The notes under the pieces: model-generated | What the model saw: the letters and a program-made list of their open reading frames with translations, nothing else | Told to the model about the DNA's origin: nothing | Databases searched by the model: none | Part shown: positions 4,655 to 9,311 of the stretch, piece by piece | Layout: each line of letters starts with the position of its first letter | Numbering within the stretch: the first letter of the stretch is position 1 | Source: Deltaproteobacteria bacterium | Lineage (GTDB): Bacteria; Desulfobacterota; GWC2-55-46; DRQE01 | Assembly (NCBI GenBank): GCA_030631875.1 | Contig: DAOVKH010000053.1 | Location: 1-9,311 of the forward strand | Length of the DNA: 9,311 nt | Direction of reading: 5' to 3' | Translations under genes and position numbers: made by a program

Positions 4655-6931
4655 ATGACAGATCTCAACGGGTTTAGAGATAAGCTTACTCCCGGAGCCG
4701 AGAGGGTTCTTGACTTCGCCATAGAGGAGAGTAAGAAACGTCAACACTATTACCTTGGCGTGGAGCACATCTTCTTAGCCTTTGCCAAGCTGGAAGAGAG
4801 CTTCTTTAGAGAGGTTATGAAAGACCTTAACCTCGACATGTACCATGTATTAAACTTCCTGAACGAACACCTGAATATCTCAAATAAATATACGGGCAAG
4901 GGCTTAAAGGTTCTGCCTGCCACAAATAATCTCTTTCGTCTCGCCGCTACCGAGGCAGAGCGTTCGTCTCGAACCGAGATAGACTCGACCGATTTGTTCA
5001 TGGCTATTTTTCAGGACGACCAAAGCCTTCCGTCTAAGATATTCAGAAGCTTTGGGTTAGACCCTGATTACGTAGTGCGTAGAATTACCGTAAACGTCAG
5101 AAGTGCTGAAGAGGTAGAAGAGAGCCTCAACAAGAAGTACGAACTCCCGCCAAACTTAAAGCACTTTGCTGTAAATCTCAATAAACTCGCAAGGAACAAT
5201 AAGATAGCCCCCGTCATCGGAAGAAGCTCGGAGATAGATCGTACCATGGAGGTGCTCTGCCACATGGAGCGAAGTAACTCCGTCATGCTCTTGGGCGAGC
5301 CCGGTGTCGGCAAGACGGCCGTTGCCGAAGGTCTTGCCAGGCGTATAGAGCTTGAGCCGGAGACCGTTCCAAAGAGACTTCGCGGCAAGCAGATTGTAAA
5401 CCTTCAGATGAACTCCATCGTAGCCGGAACAATATTTAGAGGTATGTTTGAGGATAGGATAGAGAAGATAATAAAAGAGATAAAGGAGCGTAACAATATC
5501 ATCTTCTTTATAGATGAAGCTCACACTCTGATAGGTGCCGGCAGTGCGATGGGGACTCCTTCGGACGCGGCCAATATATTTAAATCAACGCTTGCCAGAG
5601 GCGAGGTTCAGATAATAGGCGCTACGACTCTTACCGAGTATAAGGAGTTTATTGCAGAGGACGAGGCTCTTGCAAGAAGGTTTCGCATAGTTCACATCGA
5701 AGAGCCTACACTCGACGAGACACGGCGAATACTCTACGGAGTAAGGTCGAGGTTTGAGACCAATTACGGCGTTACCTTAAGCGACGAGGCGATAGACGCG
5801 GCACTCGATATGAGCAGGCGTTACATGAGAAGCCTTAAGTTACCCGATAAGGCTCTCGGCTGGCTCGACACGGCGTGCGTAAAGGTGGAGATACACAGGC
5901 CAGATGGCGGACTCGTTACGGCCGATGACGTAATAGAGGTGATAAGCCAGGAGACGAAGATTCCTGCCGATATGATAAGAAGAGATACCGGGGCGAGGTT
6001 CGATAATATTGAGGAGAAGTTATCCGAGCGTGTCGTCGGTCAGAGCGAGGCTATTCATGCCTTGGCAAAGAGGCTTCGAATTAATAAAGGCCCTCTCAAA
6101 GAGAATTTTTCAAAGCCCGACGGTGTGCTCTTATTCTTAGGCCCTACGGGTGTTGGTAAGACCGAGCTTGCAAAGGCCTTGGCAGAGTTCCTCTTTGGAG
6201 ATGAGCGTAAGATTGTAAGAGTAGATATGAGCGAGTATAAAGACTCCGGCGTATCGGTCGATAAGCTCATAGGGATGCCGCGCGGTATAGTCGGCTCGGA
6301 GCGTGGCGGCATACTTACGAATCAGGTACGCGAGAATCCGTATTCGGTCGTGCTTCTCGACGAGGTCGAGAAGGCTCATCCCTTTGTATTGAATCTGTTT
6401 TTGCAGGTATTTGACGAAGGCTGGTTGACCGATGGCAGAGGCAAACGTGTATACTTCAGCGATACCGTTATAATAATGACGAGTAACCTTGGTAGTGACG
6501 AATTTAAGAAGTTCATAAAACCACTTGGATTTTTGAATGAGGCCAAAAACACGAAGAACTTAAGCGACAATATCATTAAAGAGGTTGAGCGTAGTTTTTC
6601 TCCTGAGTTTATTAACCGTGTAGATGACGTCGTGGTATTCTCGCCTCTAACGAGAGATGAGGTAGGGCTGATTGCAAAACGCTACATAGGTACTATAATG
6701 GCGGAGATGAAGCGCCACGGTAAAGATCTAATCGTTACGGAAGAGGCGATGGAGGCACTCATCGACGCGGGCTACAGCCCAAAGTACGGAGCCAGACTCT
6801 TAAAGCGCGCAATAGACGACAAGGTGAAGGTTCCGATAACGCTCAAGTGGGCTGAGGGCGAGTTCTTCAGGATAGATCTTTTGGATGGCGAGCTTATGGT
6901 TGAAAGTGGTATCATTGCGGGGATGTCATAA
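4655..6931 (+). CDS. clpA: ClpA-like double AAA+ unfoldase (Clp protease ATP-binding subunit)
   Basis: It probably unfolds proteins and threads them into a ClpP-type peptidase in the cytoplasm. From the ATG at 4655 the product is 758 residues, the length of E. coli ClpA; a GTG at 4631 would add eight. Numbering from this ATG: a Clp N-domain (about 1-145); first AAA+ ring with GEPGVGKT (214-221), FFIDEAH (284-290) and arginine fingers ARRF (340-343); second ring with GPTGVGKT (496-503), LLDEVEKAH (567-575), PEFINR (650-655) and GARLLKR (712-718). There is no middle-domain coiled coil, so it is not ClpB. A loop PLGFL (623-627) sits where ClpA/ClpC carry the ClpP-docking IGL/IGF/VGF tripeptide. 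Pore loops are unusual: IFRG (260-263) for the common KYRG, and GIVG (544-547) for GYVG. clpS and clpP are not adjacent. A universal stress gene follows 21 bp later, probably in the same operon. Confidence 0.92.
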   Translation: MTDLNGFRDKLTPGAERVLDFAIEESKKRQHYYLGVEHIFLAFAKLEESFFREVMKDLNLDMYHVLNFLNEHLNISNKYTGKGLKVLPATNNLFRLAATEAERSSRTEIDSTDLFMAIFQDDQSLPSKIFRSFGLDPDYVVRRITVNVRSAEEVEESLNKKYELPPNLKHFAVNLNKLARNNKIAPVIGRSSEIDRTMEVLCHMERSNSVMLLGEPGVGKTAVAEGLARRIELEPETVPKRLRGKQIVNLQMNSIVAGTIFRGMFEDRIEKIIKEIKERNNIIFFIDEAHTLIGAGSAMGTPSDAANIFKSTLARGEVQIIGATTLTEYKEFIAEDEALARRFRIVHIEEPTLDETRRILYGVRSRFETNYGVTLSDEAIDAALDMSRRYMRSLKLPDKALGWLDTACVKVEIHRPDGGLVTADDVIEVISQETKIPADMIRRDTGARFDNIEEKLSERVVGQSEAIHALAKRLRINKGPLKENFSKPDGVLLFLGPTGVGKTELAKALAEFLFGDERKIVRVDMSEYKDSGVSVDKLIGMPRGIVGSERGGILTNQVRENPYSVVLLDEVEKAHPFVLNLFLQVFDEGWLTDGRGKRVYFSDTVIIMTSNLGSDEFKKFIKPLGFLNEAKNTKNLSDNIIKEVERSFSPEFINRVDDVVVFSPLTRDEVGLIAKRYIGTIMAEMKRHGKDLIVTEEAMEALIDAGYSPKYGARLLKRAIDDKVKVPITLKWAEGEFFRIDLLDGELMVESGIIAGMS

Positions 6932-6952
6932 TAAATTTTCGGAGGTGTAGTT

Positions 6953-7786
6953 ATGTTTAAGAAGGTACTCTTGGCAGTAGATGGTTCTTTGCATACAAAG
7001 TCTGTGAGTGAATGCGGTCGTTGGTTCTCGAAGTCATTTGAAGCGACACTGAGTGCCATACACGTCGTAGATGTAGTGGCACTCGAGGGTTCATTTCTTC
7101 ATGACCTTTCGGGTTCGCTCGGCTTTGAGCCCTTCGTTAATCTTTCGAAGAAGGTTCGGGAAGGCCTTGAGGAGAACGGCAACGCAATCCTCGCTAATCT
7201 TAAAGAAGAGTGCGCTAAAGAAGACGTAGAGCTATCGACCTTACTTAACTCCGGTATTGTATCTACCGAGATATGCAATGAGGGGCGTTTGAATGATCTT
7301 ACGGTTATAGGTAAGCGCGGCGTGAATGCGAGTTTTAACTATGAACTTATGGGCTCTATAGCGGAGAGTATCTTAAGAAAATCACAGGGTGCGGTAGTTG
7401 TAGCGCCATTTGAGTTTAGTGCGCCCAAGAAGCCCCTTCTATGTTACGACGCAAGCCCTAATTCTACGAAGGCCATGCAATCGGCTGCAGAGTTTGCGAA
7501 GGTCTTAGGGCTGCCGCTTTCCGTGCTAACGGCTAAGAGCGGGGCGAACGGTGATAAAGTTCTTAAAGAGGCAGAGGATTACTTAAAGTCTTATGATATA
7601 GACGTAAAGTACGCGCGTGTAGAGGAAGACTCACCGTTGGCTATAGAGAAGTATTATCGCGAAGGCGGGTTTGATATGTTATTCGTCGGTGCTTCGGGCC
7701 ATAGTGGTATAATGAGGCTCGTACTTGGTTCGACGACCGAGCACCTCGTAAGGTCTCTCAACGGGCTCTTCTTTATAGAGCGTTAA
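6953..7786 (+). CDS. universal stress protein, two tandem USP domains
   Basis: This is a 277-residue cytoplasmic UspA-fold protein with two domains in one chain (about 1-152 and 160-277); such proteins bind ATP or signal stress and are not enzymes in a pathway sense. The start ATG follows GGAGGTG (6941-6947) at five bases. Domain 1 begins KKVLLAVDGS with Asp10; its nucleotide motif is GKRG (120-123), ten residues, then GS (134-135), so it departs by one residue from G-2x-G-9x-G(S/T). Domain 2 has LLCYDASPNS at its start and an exact motif GASG (246-249), nine residues, then GST (259-261). The second domain is therefore the likelier ATP site. It follows clpA by 21 bp and is followed by hairpins, so it is likely the last gene of that unit. 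Confidence 0.9.
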   Translation: MFKKVLLAVDGSLHTKSVSECGRWFSKSFEATLSAIHVVDVVALEGSFLHDLSGSLGFEPFVNLSKKVREGLEENGNAILANLKEECAKEDVELSTLLNSGIVSTEICNEGRLNDLTVIGKRGVNASFNYELMGSIAESILRKSQGAVVVAPFEFSAPKKPLLCYDASPNSTKAMQSAAEFAKVLGLPLSVLTAKSGANGDKVLKEAEDYLKSYDIDVKYARVEEDSPLAIEKYYREGGFDMLFVGASGHSGIMRLVLGSTTEHLVRSLNGLFFIER

Positions 7787-7818
7787 TTCTTGATCAATTA
7801 GATTCTCACCTTTATTTT

Positions 7819-7854
7819 AAGGCAAGTGTACATACGCCTTGACTTGGCTTTTTT
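7819..7854 (+). terminator. intrinsic terminator after the universal stress gene
   Basis: AAGGCAAGT (7819-7827) pairs with ACTTGGCTT (7842-7850) with one G-G mismatch, across a 14-base loop, and ends in six T (7849-7854). An alternative shorter stem, AAGGC with GCCTT (7836-7840), competes with it. It lies about 30 bp after the stop codon. Confidence 0.55.
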
Positions 7855-7871
7855 GTCTGTGCTAACTTCTA

Positions 7872-7902
7872 AAGACCACCTCTGAACGATAGCGGTGGTC
7901 TT
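7872..7902. terminator. perfect hairpin upstream of mgtE
   Basis: A perfect 9-bp inverted repeat, AAGACCACC (7872-7880) and GGTGGTCTT (7894-7902), has a 13-base loop. The following tail CTTGCG lacks a T tract, so it may be a second, weaker terminator or a structured element before the mgtE promoter. Being symmetric, it could act in either direction. Confidence 0.45.
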
Positions 7903-7916
7903 CTTGCGTACATTAA

Positions 7917-7940
7917 TATATTCTTAAAGGTCAAAACCTT
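7917..7940 (+). promoter_or_regulatory. mgtE -10 candidate and base-paired ribosome binding region
   Basis: TATATT (7917-7922) is a possible -10 box without a clear -35. The only Shine-Dalgarno-like bases before mgtE, AAAGG (7926-7930), lie inside a small inverted repeat, AAGGT-CAAA-ACCTT (7927-7940), that ends exactly at the ATG. If transcription begins at the -10 candidate the leader is only about 12 bases, too short for an M-box riboswitch. Confidence 0.3.
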
Positions 7941-9299
7941 ATGACAGAAGATATTAAAGATATTGAGGCCTTAGAACTGCGCGATCTCTACCGCGATGGT
8001 GCAAGTGCTGAACTGTTGGCCCTGATCGCTTCGGTTCACGCCGAGGATATCGCTCGCCTCTTAGGTGAGTTGGAAGATGACGCGGCACTATGGGTCTATC
8101 GTCAACTTCCCTCGGAGTTGGCCTCGGATGTTCTGATTGAGCTTGAGGGTGTCAGGCGTGAGTTCATCGTCTCTGCAATCTCCGAGACCGAGCTCGTAGA
8201 AGTCATCGAAGAGATGGATTCAGATGACGCAACCGACGTCATAGCCGAGCTTCCAAGTGAAGATGCAAAGAAGGTTCTCGACGGTATAGACGAAGAGGGC
8301 TCACTTGAGGTTCAAAAACTTCTTAAGTACGCCGATGATACGGCCGGCGGAAAGATGCAGGTCGAGCTCGTATCGGTCAGCGGAGATATGACGGTAAGGC
8401 AGGCCATAGAGGTAGTGAGGGAAAGAGCCGACGAGGTCGAAAACCTGACGAATCTCTTTGTCGTAAGCGGGGATGCGCGTCTTGAGGGTGTCGTGCCGCT
8501 CACGAAACTCATATTGGCAAAAGAGGCTACACTCGTTAAGGATATAGCCGATAAAGATTTTAATAAGGTTACGACCGATGTTGATCAGGAAGAGGTCGCG
8601 AGAATCTTCCAACGCCACGACCTCCTTAGTATGCCGGTCGTCGATGACAGTAACCATCTTGTCGGGCGCATTACTATAGATGATGTGGTGGACGTTATCG
8701 AAGAAGAAATATTCGAAGACTTCTATAAGATGGCGTCACTTAACACAGGCGAGAGGGTCTCTGATAATCCGGGTAGATCCTTTAAGATGCGCGCCCCTTG
8801 GCTGATGCTAAATCTCGCGACGGCCTTCATGGCGGCAGGTGTTGTAAAGGTATTTGAGGATACTATCGCAAGCCTTGTAATACTGGCCGTATTTATGCCG
8901 GTCGTCGCCGGTATCGGAGGCAACGCCGCTACTCAGACGATAACGGTTATGGTAAGAGGGCTTGCCCTTGGCGAGATAGGTCTCGGTAGTGCCAGACGCG
9001 TCTTGATTAAAGAGACACTGGTCGGGGTGTCGAACGGCTTACTCATCGGAGTCTTTGCGGCCATAATATCGTACTTCTTTGGCGGAAACATCATTATAGG
9101 TCTCGTCATATTTTTGGCTATGACCGGCAACCTCGTTATTGCCGGCTTTAGTGGTGCGGTGATACCGTTACTCTTGAGGTGGCGCAAGCTCGATCCGGCA
9201 CTCGCCTCAAGCGTACTCGTTACGACATTTACCGATATAGGGGGCTTCTTTATATTCTTAGGGCTCGCTACGATATTTATGAGGACAGGAATTCTTTGA
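7941..9299 (+). CDS. mgtE: magnesium transporter/channel MgtE
   Basis: This inner-membrane homodimeric channel imports Mg2+ and is gated by its cytoplasmic Mg2+-sensing domains. The 452-residue length matches the family (T. thermophilus MgtE is 450). An acidic, helical N domain (about 20-130) contains repeated ELPSED-like helical turns. A pair of CBS domains (about 135-255) follows, with FVVSGDARLEGVV (173-185) and MPVVDDSNHLVG (231-242), then the plug-helix region (about 256-280). Five membrane segments lie at about 287-303, 307-326, 360-380, 384-411 and 424-446. The pore signature is MPVVAGIGGNAATQ (319-332). The final helix has TTFTDIGG (428-435), whose Asp432 corresponds to the Mg2+-coordinating Asp of the family. 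All parts are intact. It is separated from the stress genes by hairpins and is probably its own transcription unit; no M-box riboswitch is recognisable upstream. Confidence 0.95.
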   Translation: MTEDIKDIEALELRDLYRDGASAELLALIASVHAEDIARLLGELEDDAALWVYRQLPSELASDVLIELEGVRREFIVSAISETELVEVIEEMDSDDATDVIAELPSEDAKKVLDGIDEEGSLEVQKLLKYADDTAGGKMQVELVSVSGDMTVRQAIEVVRERADEVENLTNLFVVSGDARLEGVVPLTKLILAKEATLVKDIADKDFNKVTTDVDQEEVARIFQRHDLLSMPVVDDSNHLVGRITIDDVVDVIEEEIFEDFYKMASLNTGERVSDNPGRSFKMRAPWLMLNLATAFMAAGVVKVFEDTIASLVILAVFMPVVAGIGGNAATQTITVMVRGLALGEIGLGSARRVLIKETLVGVSNGLLIGVFAAIISYFFGGNIIIGLVIFLAMTGNLVIAGFSGAVIPLLLRWRKLDPALASSVLVTTFTDIGGFFIFLGLATIFMRTGIL

Positions 9300-9311
9300 G
9301 ACGCACTATAA

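Noticed and set aside
4655..6931. ClpB disaggregase instead of ClpA
   Set aside because: There is no long coiled-coil middle domain between the first-ring Walker motifs and the second ring, and a ClpP-docking-type LGF loop is present.
7787..7940. M-box magnesium riboswitch upstream of mgtE
   Set aside because: The gap is about 150 bp and mostly filled by two simple hairpins; the multi-stem M-box layout is not recognisable and the likely leader is very short.

Overview
The window reads as bacterial chromosome of moderate GC content, with frequent ATA isoleucine and GAG/AAG codons. A four-haem cytochrome c fragment, a two-domain ClpA-type unfoldase, a TPR protein derived from a TMTC-like family, and MgtE suggest an anaerobic or respiratory Gram-negative lineage. 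Desulfobacterota (former Deltaproteobacteria) or a relative such as Nitrospirota fits, but this is inference from gene content only. No ribosomal RNA, tRNA, mobile element, CRISPR array or phage gene was seen.

Layout: (1) 2-490 (+) is the 3' part of a multihaem cytochrome c cut by the window edge. (2) 491-675 holds no gene. (3) 676-1266 (-) is a small membrane-anchored TPR protein that looks like the C-terminal remainder of a much larger membrane protein. (4) 1267-1554 is the divergent control region, with a strong sigma70-like promoter and a long dnaK leader. (5) 1555-3483 is dnaK. (6) 3484-3634 carries two successive intrinsic-terminator-like hairpins and then an extended -10 promoter. (7) 3635-4537 is a zinc-finger-less DnaJ/CbpA-type co-chaperone. 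(8) 4538-4654 has a stem-loop and the start region of the next gene. (9) 4655-6931 is a ClpA-like double AAA+ unfoldase, followed 21 bp later by (10) 6953-7786, a tandem-domain universal stress protein. (11) 7787-7940 contains two hairpins. (12) 7941-9299 is the magnesium transporter/channel MgtE.

Functionally the centre is a protein quality-control and stress island: an Hsp70 (DnaK), an Hsp40 (CbpA type) to stimulate it, an unfoldase carrying a ClpP-docking-type loop, and a universal stress protein. The genes are co-oriented, but terminators and a separate promoter imply at least three transcription units: dnaK, then cbpA (possibly reading through into clpA-usp), then mgtE. grpE, hrcA, a zinc-finger dnaJ, clpS and clpP are not in the window.

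I did not find a clearly new system. The best leads are the unusual pore loops of the ClpA-like protein (the second ring has Ile where the family has its substrate-gripping Tyr), the truncated TMTC-like TPR gene, and the long dnaK leader, which may be regulatory.
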